The notes under the pieces: model-generated
Told to the model about the DNA's origin: nothing
Databases searched by the model: none
What the model saw: only the letters and a program-made list of their open reading frames with translations
DNA from: a virus
IMG/VR virus record: IMGVR_UViG_3300013094_000123
Coordinates: 1-39,505 of that record
Direction: 5' to 3' (one strand)
Length of the DNA stretch: 39,505 bases
Shown here: positions 1 to 6,866 of the stretch, in pieces
Numbering within the stretch: the stretch's first letter is position 1
How the letters are laid out: every line of letters begins with the position of its first letter
Made by a program: the position numbers and the translations under genes

Positions 1-27
1 TAACGTGGCAAATTTACTAAGTTATTT

Positions 28-56
28 TTGACATGTCTAAATAATATGTGTATAAT
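28..56 (+). promoter_or_regulatory. sigma70-type promoter upstream of queE
   Basis: TTGACA at 28-33 and TATAAT at 51-56 with a 17-nt spacer is a perfect match to the bacterial sigma70 consensus. It lies 17 nt before the queE start, with an AAGGA ribosome binding site at 64-68. Transcription by unmodified host RNA polymerase, hence early expression, is inferred. As in the two other perfect promoters of this window, TG directly abuts the -10 box. Confidence 0.85.
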
Positions 57-73
57 GTTAACAAAGGAATAAT

Positions 74-925
74 ATGTCAAAAATTAAAATAGCAGAGTTG
101 TTTTATTCAATACAAGGAGAAGGCAGATATATGGGAGTCCCCAGCGTGTTTTTACGCACATTTGGATGCAATTTTTCTTGTAGGGGATTCGGCATGCCAA
201 GAGGAGAACTAAGTGATGAAGTCAATGATATCGCAAGTGTTGTACAAATGTACAATGATTATAAAGAGTTGCCTTTGGTATCTACAGGGTGTGATTCTTA
301 TGCTAGCTGGGATCCTCGTTTTAAGCATCTTTCTCCTTTACTGTCTACTGATAGCATTGCCAATTCAATTATGGATGTACTTCCTCACAAAACGTGGCAA
401 GACGAACATCTCGTAATCACAGGCGGTGAACCGTTATTAGGTTGGCAACGTCAATATCCTGATTTATTGGATCATCCCAGTATGGCAGGACTAAAAGAGA
501 TTACATTTGAAACAAATGGAACTCAAAAGTTGTCACCGGAGTTTAAGAACTATCTTTGTGTATGGTCAGGACTGCCTAAACATCATCGTGAGATTACATT
601 TAGTGTAAGTGCCAAATTGCCAGGCAGCGGGGAGAGTTGGGACGATGCTATTCGACCAGAAGTTGTTGTCGAATACGAATGTGTAGGTACCGTGTATCTT
701 AAATTTGTGGTAGCAACAGAACAAGATATTGCTGACGCAGAATGTGCGGTTGGTGCTTATCGTGCCGCAGGATTTACTGGTCATGTTTATTTGATGCCAG
801 TAGGTGGTGTAGAAAGTGTTTATAACTTAAACGCCAAAAATGTAGCATTAGCGGCAATGAAGCGTGGATGGCGTTACAGCGATAGACTTCAAGTGCCATT
901 ATTTAAAAACGAGTGGGGTACATAA
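74..925 (+). CDS. queE: QueE-like 7-carboxy-7-deazaguanine synthase (radical SAM)
   Basis: The protein (283 aa) resembles the radical-SAM enzyme that converts 6-carboxytetrahydropterin to 7-carboxy-7-deazaguanine, on the preQ0/queuosine route also used by phages for DNA modification. The N-terminus has the QueE signature FYSIQGEG (residues 10-17), then GVPSVFLRTFGC, and a GGEP SAM-binding motif at 117-120. The cluster motif is unusual. C32 and C36 have the expected CxxxC spacing, but the residue where the third cysteine belongs is F39. A C73-D-S-Y-A-S-W stretch looks like the usual WCDTxYAW end of the motif, moved about 34 residues by an insertion. No queC, queD or folE lies in the window. 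The gene follows a strong promoter and overlaps the next start by one base (TAATG). The family call is firm; activity with this cluster loop is not established. Confidence 0.85.
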   Translation: MSKIKIAELFYSIQGEGRYMGVPSVFLRTFGCNFSCRGFGMPRGELSDEVNDIASVVQMYNDYKELPLVSTGCDSYASWDPRFKHLSPLLSTDSIANSIMDVLPHKTWQDEHLVITGGEPLLGWQRQYPDLLDHPSMAGLKEITFETNGTQKLSPEFKNYLCVWSGLPKHHREITFSVSAKLPGSGESWDDAIRPEVVVEYECVGTVYLKFVVATEQDIADAECAVGAYRAAGFTGHVYLMPVGGVESVYNLNAKNVALAAMKRGWRYSDRLQVPLFKNEWGT

Positions 926-1371
926 TGAACAAGTTTATTAAACGTATATTCGGCATTGACAAAATTGAAGCTGTCAAAGAAGACGCTCTGGCCATTGCTA
1001 AAGAAGCGTCATTGGCTGCCGAAGAGGCAATAAAACGTGCAGAAGAAGCTGGTAAACAGGCTCGGTTAACCTCAATGAGTCCAAAAGATCGTGCTACAGA
1101 ATTAGGTGAGCCGTGGATTGCTGTGCTAGATACACATGTCAACGAAGAAAACATACGCAATGGATTTTTTGAACTTGACTGGAACGACCAATTTGTGTTA
1201 GAATTAAAAAAGAATGGATACATAGGCGACACTGATGAAGAAATTGTTGATCAGTGGTTTAGTGAACTGTGTAGAAATGTTGGCGCAGATGCCGGTGTTG
1301 ATATGAGTCGCAGAGGTACTGGTTATATCAATGTAAACAATTTAGGCAATGGCAGAACGGAAGTTTCTTAA
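925..1371 (+). CDS. conserved phage protein of unknown function
   Basis: This encodes a 148-aa soluble protein. I chose the ATG at 925, fused to the queE stop as TAATG, over the GTG at 913 because it gives the coupled start typical of this cluster. Residues about 10-45 are rich in Ala, Glu and Lys and look like a long amphipathic helix or coiled coil. The rest is a compact domain with GEPWIAVLDT, GFFELDWNDQFV and DQWFSEL stretches, which resembles unknown proteins of marine T4-like phages as I remember them. There is no signal peptide or membrane segment. It ends with another one-base TAATG overlap into the exonuclease gene, so the two are probably co-translated. No function is assigned. Confidence 0.75.
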   Translation: MNKFIKRIFGIDKIEAVKEDALAIAKEASLAAEEAIKRAEEAGKQARLTSMSPKDRATELGEPWIAVLDTHVNEENIRNGFFELDWNDQFVLELKKNGYIGDTDEEIVDQWFSELCRNVGADAGVDMSRRGTGYINVNNLGNGRTEVS

Positions 1372-2363
1372 TGAACAAAACATATATTATCGTTGATACA
1401 GCAAATACTTTCTTTAGAGCACGTCATGCTATTAGAGGCACATTAGAAGATAAAATTGGTATGAGTATACATACCGTTTTGAGCAGTGTGAGAAAAGCCT
1501 GGCGAGATTTTAAAGGTGATCATGTTATTTTCGCACTAGAAGGTCGTAGCTGGCGTAAGGATCATTATGCTCCTTACAAACGTCAACGTAGTGATGCTCG
1601 TGCCGCGGCTAGTCCAAGAGAACAAGAAGAAGATCGTGTATTTTGGGAAACGTTTGATCAGTTCAAAGAATTTATTACAACTAAAACCAATTGTACTGTA
1701 TTACAACATGCCCAACTAGAAGCCGACGATTTAATTGCTGGTTGGATACAAAGTCATCCCAATGATAATCATATTATCGTTAGCACAGATGGAGATTTTG
1801 CACAGCTCATAGCACCAAATGTAAAACAGTACAATGGTGTAATGGAAATTACAACTACACACGAGGGGTACTTTGATGCCAAAGGTAAACGTGTCATTGA
1901 TAAAAAAACTAAACAAGAAAAGCCCGCGCCGGATCCGGCCTGGTTGCTATTTGAGAAGTGTATGCGTGGAGACACCTCCGACAATATCTTTAGTGCTTAT
2001 CCAGGAGTACGTGAGAAAGGGACAAAGAATAAAGTTGGTCTCCGTGAAGCCTATGCTGACAGGGAGGCTAAAGGATTCTCTTGGAACAATATGATGCTTC
2101 AACGTTGGACTGACCACAACGGCGAAGAGCATCGAGTTGTCGATGATTATAATCGTAATGTTGTGTTGTGCGACTTAACAGCACAACCTGCTGATATTAG
2201 ATTGTTAATCAACGATACCATTAACACAGCAACAACAGCAGAAAAAAATATTAGCCAAGTTGGAATACGTTTATTAAAATTGTGTTCATCATACGACTTG
2301 GTTAAAATCAGCGAACAAGTTGAAAGTTACGCAGAACCATTAAACGCAAGGTATGTATTATAA
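1371..2363 (+). CDS. rnh: RNase H / 5'-3' exonuclease (FEN family, T4 Rnh-like)
   Basis: This 330-aa protein belongs to the FEN/5'-nuclease family, which in T4 (Rnh, 305 aa) removes RNA primers from lagging-strand fragments. Visible metal-binding acidic residues are D9 in IIVDTANTFFRA, E117/D119/D120 in LEADDLIAGW, D140/D142 in STDGDFAQL and D201/D204 in RGDTSDNIFSAYPGV, which leads into the helix-hairpin-helix (H3TH) region. The basic stretch KDHYAPYKRQR (64-73) matches the helical arch region that contacts DNA. The order and spacing of these motifs fit the full-length enzyme. It overlaps its neighbours on both sides by one base. The family is certain. The name Rnh rather than a generic exonuclease rests on the T4-like context. 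Confidence 0.88.
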   Translation: MNKTYIIVDTANTFFRARHAIRGTLEDKIGMSIHTVLSSVRKAWRDFKGDHVIFALEGRSWRKDHYAPYKRQRSDARAAASPREQEEDRVFWETFDQFKEFITTKTNCTVLQHAQLEADDLIAGWIQSHPNDNHIIVSTDGDFAQLIAPNVKQYNGVMEITTTHEGYFDAKGKRVIDKKTKQEKPAPDPAWLLFEKCMRGDTSDNIFSAYPGVREKGTKNKVGLREAYADREAKGFSWNNMMLQRWTDHNGEEHRVVDDYNRNVVLCDLTAQPADIRLLINDTINTATTAEKNISQVGIRLLKLCSSYDLVKISEQVESYAEPLNARYVL

Positions 2364-2842
2364 TGTCAGTTGCCAAAGTATTAATTCCAGACCAAGAATG
2401 GTTGATCACTGATCGCCAAACAAAAATTGGTAGTATTGCTAAAAATAAAAAAGGATATTTGTTTTTACACAAAGGACAAGCGGTTAATATTAATGATATT
2501 AACGAAATAAAAAATCAATTTGGTATTGCGTTGTTTGAAGAAAGTATCAAGAATAATACAAAGAAAAAAATCAAACCTACAACATATAGTATCTACGATT
2601 ACCCTTGTCGTTCAGAACCCTATGACCCTATCTATTCTGTAAAACAAAAGTTACCGCTGTTTGCCAAAAGTGCTAAAAGTAAGAGTCAGTATTGTGCAGG
2701 ACACTATATTATTAGATTTCGTAAAGGTTGGGCTAAAGCATTCTGTCCAAAACTTATCACTTTAGAACGATATCCTTATCACGGTCCATTTAAAACCGAA
2801 GAAGAGATGAAAACTATATTGGCACAAGTAAATAAAGAATGA
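2363..2842 (+). CDS. conserved phage protein of unknown function
   Basis: The 159-aa product is basic and soluble, with no recognised catalytic motif. The first 50 residues form a small beta-rich region (IPDQEWLITDRQTKIGSIAK), followed by a Lys-rich linker and a C-terminal domain with SIYDYPCRSEPYDP and two further cysteines in KSKSQYCAGHYIIRF and AKAFCPKLITL. The scattered cysteines do not form an obvious zinc motif. The start overlaps the exonuclease stop (TAATG) and the end overlaps the next gene as ATGA, so it sits in a translationally coupled replication cluster. It resembles unknown proteins found near RNase H in other marine T4-like phages, but that is from memory. Confidence 0.75.
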   Translation: MSVAKVLIPDQEWLITDRQTKIGSIAKNKKGYLFLHKGQAVNINDINEIKNQFGIALFEESIKNNTKKKIKPTTYSIYDYPCRSEPYDPIYSVKQKLPLFAKSAKSKSQYCAGHYIIRFRKGWAKAFCPKLITLERYPYHGPFKTEEEMKTILAQVNKE

Positions 2843-3057
2843 AACAGCTAAACACATTACCCATAGAAGATTTCTTAGATAAGGCTCGTATTGCCATCAA
2901 AAGCAATCAAAAAAGCCTCACTTTGAGCATAAAAGAGGTCACAGATTTACAAAATAGCCTAAGTATTGTAATGACTAGATTAACTGGGGATATGGAAAAA
3001 TACATTTCTTCAGCACAACCGGATATAGAAATCAAAATTGACGGTGGAAAATTCTAA
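2839..3057 (+). CDS. small protein of unknown function
   Basis: This short 72-aa protein starts in an ATGA overlap with the preceding gene. It is predicted to be mostly helical from residue 8 to 58, with spaced Ile/Leu/Val (DKARIAIKSNQKSLTLSIKEVTDLQNSLSIV), and ends in a short charged tail. A coiled-coil or helical hairpin partner protein is plausible. No family was recognised. The coupled start and the absence of competing frames support it as real. Confidence 0.65.
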   Translation: MKQLNTLPIEDFLDKARIAIKSNQKSLTLSIKEVTDLQNSLSIVMTRLTGDMEKYISSAQPDIEIKIDGGKF

Positions 3058-3065
3058 TTTTATCG

Positions 3066-3073
3066 CTAAATAT
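3066..3073 (+). promoter_or_regulatory. candidate phage late promoter (CTAAATAT)
   Basis: The octamer CTAAATAT resembles the T4-type late promoter core TATAAATA. It sits in a 15-nt string, TTTATCGCTAAATAT (3059-3073), that recurs exactly on the minus strand in front of the baseplate block (33834-33848). That repetition is the main evidence that it is functional. Start of transcription would be expected around 3079-3081, just upstream of the ribosome binding site of the 3102 gene. Confidence 0.6.
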
Positions 3074-3100
3074 ATACGCACTAAATTCGGAGCGTATATA
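3071..3100 (+). promoter_or_regulatory. RNA hairpin over the ribosome binding site of the 3102 gene
   Basis: The arms TATATACGC (3071-3079) and GCGTATATA (3092-3100) are a perfect 9-bp inverted repeat around a 12-nt loop. The ribosome binding site GGAG (3089-3092) lies at the loop/stem edge, and the stem runs to one base before the ATG at 3102. A transcript from upstream would fold over the initiation site. A transcript begun at the overlapping late promoter would lack the left arm and stay open. Confidence 0.65.
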
Positions 3101-3101
3101 A

Positions 3102-3401
3102 ATGAGTCGTCCAAAGCCAACTATATTATTAGAAATTACAAATAAAAAGACCTACAAAACCGAACAAGTTTTGGATGCTGAAGCTATTTGGGCAGTTTTT
3201 TATAAAGATCGTCCAATTAATCTAAAAACATCAAGTGTTGTTGTACAACAACTAGGTCCAAAATATAAAAAAGTTAGTTTCTCAAATTCCGGACATGCTT
3301 TTAATCTTGCTGAAAAACTCAACAAAATGTTCAATTCCCAGGACTTCAGTGTCTACAAGTTGGTCACGGGAGAAAAAATAAACAATGAGCCTCAAGAGTG
3401 A
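3102..3401 (+). CDS. small protein of unknown function, probably late-expressed
   Basis: The product is a 99-aa basic soluble protein. It reads as a compact alpha/beta domain: a strand (TILLEITNK), a helix around LDAEAIWAVFYKD, further strands (SVVVQQLGPKYKKVSFSN) and a helix (AFNLAEKLNKMF). No family was recognised. It is the first gene after a gap in an otherwise overlapping cluster, and that gap holds a late-type promoter and a hairpin over its ribosome binding site. Expression is therefore inferred to be mainly late, unlike its left-hand neighbours. Its 3' end overlaps the next gene by 17 nt. Confidence 0.7.
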   Translation: MSRPKPTILLEITNKKTYKTEQVLDAEAIWAVFYKDRPINLKTSSVVVQQLGPKYKKVSFSNSGHAFNLAEKLNKMFNSQDFSVYKLVTGEKINNEPQE

Positions 3402-3765
3402 TGTTACTCGTAGTGTATTAGAAATATTACGTCCTAATGATGTAGATAAATTATACAATGGGGCACTTAAATCTTGGTGGTTTAGCACCAGAAAAAAAGA
3501 TCGTGGCGGATTACGTTTAACCAAATTAGGCTTTGAATGTTTTCTTAAAGCCGAAATTAAAGAATATAAAATAAAATTCGAACAACCAATTGAACCAACA
3601 AACCAATTAATCATTTGGTTAGATCATTATATTGATTGTCCATTTTATTTAGGTTCAAAAGAAATCTATGTGTTCAGCGAAAGCATGGCAATACAACTAG
3701 TGTTGTTTGGTGGCAACATTTACAAATATGGTCAAGCCCGGCAAGAAAGTCTAAAATCTAGTTGA
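3385..3765 (+). CDS. conserved phage protein of unknown function
   Basis: The protein is 126 aa. It begins with a helical segment (SDVTRSVLEILRPNDVDKLYNG), followed by a WWFSTRKKDRGGLRLTKLGF motif with a basic patch and a hydrophobic C-terminal half, LIIWLDHYIDCPFYLG. The first half looks like a winged-helix or other small DNA-binding fold, but I cannot assign a family. The ATG at 3385 sits inside the preceding gene (17-nt overlap) with GGGAG at 3368-3372 as the likely ribosome binding site. Its stop TGA overlaps the -35 box of the next promoter, which shows how tightly the region is packed. Confidence 0.7.
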   Translation: MSLKSDVTRSVLEILRPNDVDKLYNGALKSWWFSTRKKDRGGLRLTKLGFECFLKAEIKEYKIKFEQPIEPTNQLIIWLDHYIDCPFYLGSKEIYVFSESMAIQLVLFGGNIYKYGQARQESLKSS

Positions 3766-3790
3766 CAGTTCGCAAAATCCCTTGTATAAT
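3762..3790 (+). promoter_or_regulatory. sigma70-type promoter upstream of the AAA+ gene
   Basis: TTGACA (3762-3767) and TATAAT (3785-3790) are separated by 17 nt, a perfect sigma70 consensus. The -10 box continues as TATAATATATACATATT (3785-3801), a 17-nt string repeated exactly at the promoter of the VWA gene (4981-4997). A leader of about 55 nt with no obvious strong ribosome binding site precedes the ATG at 3852. Confidence 0.88.
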
Positions 3791-3851
3791 ATATACATAT
3801 TGATACACAATGTAGTCAATATTTTTTAAACACTTTTAGAAAGTATATATT

Positions 3852-4931
3852 ATGGCCGAGCACACATCTTCAAATCGTACCGTTAGCCCCAGCGAGGCTA
3901 AAAAGAGTTTACGTAAATGTATTAAAATTCAACGCCCTGTTTTTATGTGGGGTCCTCCCGGAATTGGTAAGTCCGACATTGTTAAACAAATTGGTGAAGA
4001 GCAAGAGCGTGAAGTTATTGACGTTCGTTTAAGTCTTTGGGAACCTACTGACATTAAAGGTATTCCATTCTATAACAGCACTTCCAACTCTATGGAATGG
4101 GCTCCTCCCGTTGAACTTCCACAAGATCCAGATTCAACAGCTATCTTGTTTTTAGATGAGTTAAATTCTGCAGCTCCTGCTACACAGGCAGCGGCTTTCC
4201 AATTGGTTCTTAATCGTCGTGTTGGCACATACAAATTGCCAAAAGGTGTTAGCATTGTGGCCGCAGGCAATAGAGAAGCTGACAAAGGCGTTACTTATCG
4301 TATGCCAAGTCCATTGGCAAATCGTTTTGTACATTTGGAATTGCGTACAGACTATGAAGATTGGTTACAATGGGCTACCACAAATCGTTTACACGAACAG
4401 GTTGTAGGCTATTTAGGCTTTGCCAAACAAGATTTATACGACTTTGATCCAAAATCTAGTTCACGTAGTTTTGCCACTCCACGTAGTTGGTCATTTGTCA
4501 GTGACTTGTTAGGCGATGACGATTTGGGAGAAGGCACACTAACTGATTTGGTTGCTGGTGCTATCGGCGAAGGACTTGCTGTTAAGTTTATGGCACACCG
4601 TAAGGTTGCCAAACAGATGCCCAAACCAGAAGATATTTTGGAAGGCAAAGTTAAAAAATCCAACATCAAAGAAATTTCAGCGATGTATAGTTTGGCCGTT
4701 AGTATGTGTTACGAACTCCAAACTGCCAATCAAAAGAAAGTCAATAATTGGGATTCAATGGCAGATAACTTTTTTGGCTTTATGATGGATAATTTCCCAA
4801 CTGAGCTGGTTGTGATGGGTGCGAAAGTAGCCCTCACCAATTATCAACTTCCGTTTGATGCATCCAAACTTAAAAACTTTGATCGTTTCCATGATCAATA
4901 CGGCAAATACATTATTTCAGCAATGGAATAA
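3852..4931 (+). CDS. MoxR-type AAA+ ATPase
   Basis: This 359-aa AAA+ ATPase shows Walker A GPPGIGKS (34-41), Walker B AILFLDELN (97-105), sensor-1 asparagine in IVAAGN (N140) and a likely arginine finger in PLANRF (R158). The arrangement is that of MoxR-family ATPases, which act as hexameric remodelling machines on VWA-domain partners (for example RavA with ViaA). The C-terminal third is helical and lacks a protease or nuclease domain. The next gene encodes a VWA/metallopeptidase-like protein, the expected partner. It has its own consensus promoter and an intrinsic terminator directly after its stop, so its dosage is set separately from the partner. A role in the phage cycle (chaperone, host takeover or counter-defence) is inference only. 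Confidence 0.85.
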   Translation: MAEHTSSNRTVSPSEAKKSLRKCIKIQRPVFMWGPPGIGKSDIVKQIGEEQEREVIDVRLSLWEPTDIKGIPFYNSTSNSMEWAPPVELPQDPDSTAILFLDELNSAAPATQAAAFQLVLNRRVGTYKLPKGVSIVAAGNREADKGVTYRMPSPLANRFVHLELRTDYEDWLQWATTNRLHEQVVGYLGFAKQDLYDFDPKSSSRSFATPRSWSFVSDLLGDDDLGEGTLTDLVAGAIGEGLAVKFMAHRKVAKQMPKPEDILEGKVKKSNIKEISAMYSLAVSMCYELQTANQKKVNNWDSMADNFFGFMMDNFPTELVVMGAKVALTNYQLPFDASKLKNFDRFHDQYGKYIISAME

Positions 4932-4932
4932 T

Positions 4933-4956
4933 AAAAGGGACTTAGGTCCCTTTTTT
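4933..4956 (+). terminator. rho-independent terminator after the AAA+ gene
   Basis: A 9-bp perfect stem (AAAAGGGAC at 4933-4941, GTCCCTTTT at 4946-4954) with a TTAG loop leads into a run of six T (4951-4956). It begins right after the TAA stop at 4929-4931 and ends just before the -35 box of the next promoter. It is the only clear intrinsic terminator in the window. Confidence 0.85.
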
Positions 4957-4957
4957 A

Positions 4958-4986
4958 TTGACAATAATTTAAATATCATGTATAAT
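4958..4986 (+). promoter_or_regulatory. sigma70-type promoter upstream of the VWA gene
   Basis: TTGACA (4958-4963), a 17-nt spacer and TATAAT (4981-4986) again match the sigma70 consensus perfectly. The initially transcribed stretch TATAATATATACATATT is identical to that of the preceding AAA+ promoter, while the spacers differ. The ribosome binding site is AGGAG at 5008-5012, before the ATG at 5019. Confidence 0.88.
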
Positions 4987-5018
4987 ATATACATATTAGT
5001 TAAACACAGGAGCATAAC

Positions 5019-6269
5019 ATGGCAACAATGAAGCAAGAACGTGTTCGTAAGTTTGAGAAAAAAGAATTTACGGCTTCAGAAAAAAACAAAATCGTAGAAA
5101 AATTAGTAACAGCAAGAGTCGGATTGTTATTGCGTCATCCATTTTTTGGTAATTTGGCTACACGTTTAAAACTAATCGATGCCACAGATTGGTTGCCTAC
5201 ATTAGCCACAGATGGTCGTAACTTTTATTATAATAATGATTTTGTAAATCGACTCACCGCCAAAGAAGCAGAGTTTGGATTTGCTCACGAAGTATTACAT
5301 AATGTGTTTGATCACATGGGACGCCGTGAAAATAGAGATCCAAAATTATCAAACATTGCCGCAGACTATGCTGTCAATCAAATCCTAAAAGATGAGCGTA
5401 TTGGTGAAGTGCCAAACTGGATTCAAATCTTCCAAGATAACAAATATCGCGGTATGAGTTATGAAGAGATCTACGATGACATTATGCAAAATGCTGAAAA
5501 GATTGATTTTTCCAGTTTAGGTGAATTGTTAGACGAACACCTAGACGGCGAAGGTGATGACGGTGACGGCGAAGACGGTGAAGGCAATCAAGAAGGCAAA
5601 GGTCGTCCAAAACTTACAGCAGAAGAAAAGAAAGCTATCCGCGATGAGATCAAAGAAGCCATGGTAGCCGCGGCACAGAGTGCCGGAGCAGGCCGTGTTC
5701 CAGCAGGTGTTCAACGTATGATCAAAGATCTTACAGAACCCAAGATGGACTGGCGTCAATTGTTGCGTATGAGTATCCAAAGCATTGTTAAAAGTAATTT
5801 TAGTTTTAGTCGTCCAAATCGTAAAAGTCAACATTGCGGTGCTGTATTACCAGGACTTATGAATGAAGAAACGATTGATGTTAGTGTAGCAATTGACATG
5901 AGTGGGAGTATTAGTGACAAACAGGCCAATGATTTTATCAGCGAAGTCAAAGGTATCATGGACGAGTATACAGACTTTAAATTAGACATTTGGTGCTTTG
6001 ATACCGATGTATATAATTATCAACAGTTTAGTATGGATAATTCTGGAGACATTTCTTTGTATCAAGTCAAAGGCGGTGGTGGTACAGATTTTGATGCCAA
6101 TTATCGCTTTATGAAAGACAACGACATAGTGCCTAAAAAGTTTATTATGTTTACAGATGGATATCCATGCGGAAGTTGGGGAGATGAGGATTATTGCGAT
6201 ACATTGTTTATCATCCACGGTGATGACAGCATAATTTCTCCCTTCGGTCAAACTGCACATTATAAATAA
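5019..6269 (+). CDS. putative metallopeptidase / VWA-like protein (DUF2201 type)
   Basis: The protein (416 aa) has two recognisable parts. Residues about 25-130 resemble the putative metallopeptidase domain paired with VWA in DUF2201-type proteins, with a zinc motif AHEVLH (H90, E91, H94) and possible third ligands H99 or D116 (AADYAVN). An acidic Asp/Glu/Gly linker (about 177-190) and a Lys/Glu-rich helix follow. The C-terminal part is a VWA fold with a MIDAS: D293-M-S-G-S297, T356-D357 in GGGGTDF, and D380 in FTDGYP. VWA proteins of this kind are partners of MoxR ATPases, and the AAA+ gene lies just upstream. Both metal sites look intact, so the protein may be an active peptidase or a metal-dependent adaptor. 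The substrate is unknown. Confidence 0.82.
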   Translation: MATMKQERVRKFEKKEFTASEKNKIVEKLVTARVGLLLRHPFFGNLATRLKLIDATDWLPTLATDGRNFYYNNDFVNRLTAKEAEFGFAHEVLHNVFDHMGRRENRDPKLSNIAADYAVNQILKDERIGEVPNWIQIFQDNKYRGMSYEEIYDDIMQNAEKIDFSSLGELLDEHLDGEGDDGDGEDGEGNQEGKGRPKLTAEEKKAIRDEIKEAMVAAAQSAGAGRVPAGVQRMIKDLTEPKMDWRQLLRMSIQSIVKSNFSFSRPNRKSQHCGAVLPGLMNEETIDVSVAIDMSGSISDKQANDFISEVKGIMDEYTDFKLDIWCFDTDVYNYQQFSMDNSGDISLYQVKGGGGTDFDANYRFMKDNDIVPKKFIMFTDGYPCGSWGDEDYCDTLFIIHGDDSIISPFGQTAHYK

Positions 6270-6284
6270 GTAGGTAGTTAATAA

Positions 6285-6581
6285 ATGAGTTTAAGTAGAG
6301 GTCAGGTCAATCCGTTAGGTGTATTGGAATTAAGACAGTTAGATTTTATTCCAGAACATTTTACTAAATTGACCATAGAGCGTAATGTTCGACTCGAATT
6401 ATTGAACAGTTGGATTAACTACAATTTAAATAGTAGGTATTCAGTTAAAGAATCAATTATTGTAAATCAAAGTAATAAAATAATTGAAGTTTACGAAATA
6501 GGTATAGAAGACCCTAAAGAAGTTACTATGCTAACAATTGGATGCCCGTACTTACACCAAACAAATAAGGAAATATATTAA
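6285..6581 (+). CDS. small protein of unknown function
   Basis: The product is a 98-aa soluble protein with no motif I recognise. It has an N-terminal segment (RGQVNPLGVLELRQLDFIPEHF), a helical centre (NVRLELLNSWINYNLNSRY) and a beta-rich end. It starts 15 nt after the VWA stop, with TAGGTAG as a weak ribosome binding site. Its TAA stop abuts the next ATG directly, so it is probably on the same message as the VWA gene. A link to the AAA+/VWA pair is possible but unsupported beyond position. Confidence 0.65.
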   Translation: MSLSRGQVNPLGVLELRQLDFIPEHFTKLTIERNVRLELLNSWINYNLNSRYSVKESIIVNQSNKIIEVYEIGIEDPKEVTMLTIGCPYLHQTNKEIY

Positions 6582-6854
6582 ATGGAAAATCAAGAACAAG
6601 CTCAAACTGTAACAGATCAAGGTGTTGCTCCACAACAACCTCAACAGCCACAATTAAGTATTGTTGATCTACAAAATCTACGTGCTATTATAGATGTAGC
6701 AACACGTCGTGGTGCTTTCCAGGCTCAAGAACTTTCTGGAGTTGGCGCTGTATTTGACAGATTGAACTCATTTTTAAATGCTGTCGCACCAGCACAAACA
6801 GAATCAACTGACGCACCTGTTGACACTACATCTGCTGATACACCAGCCGCTTAA
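6582..6854 (+). CDS. conserved small phage protein of unknown function
   Basis: The protein is 90 aa. A Gln/Pro-rich N-terminal tail (residues 1-24) and an Ala/Thr/Asp-rich C-terminal tail (70-90) flank a helical core from about 26 to 68 (LSIVDLQNLRAIIDVATRRG, then AVFDRLNSFLNAV). The disordered-helix-disordered layout resembles a small conserved protein of marine T4-like phages, as I recall, but its role is unknown. The start is preceded by AAGGAAA and follows the previous stop without a gap. The next gene starts 13 nt downstream, so the three small genes and the VWA gene form one probable operon. Confidence 0.7.
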   Translation: MENQEQAQTVTDQGVAPQQPQQPQLSIVDLQNLRAIIDVATRRGAFQAQELSGVGAVFDRLNSFLNAVAPAQTESTDAPVDTTSADTPAA

Positions 6855-6866
6855 TAGGAGAATCAC

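Noticed and set aside
913-927. GTG start at 913 for the gene after queE
   Set aside because: It would overlap queE by 13 nt; the ATG at 925 gives the TAATG coupling repeated at the next two junctions.
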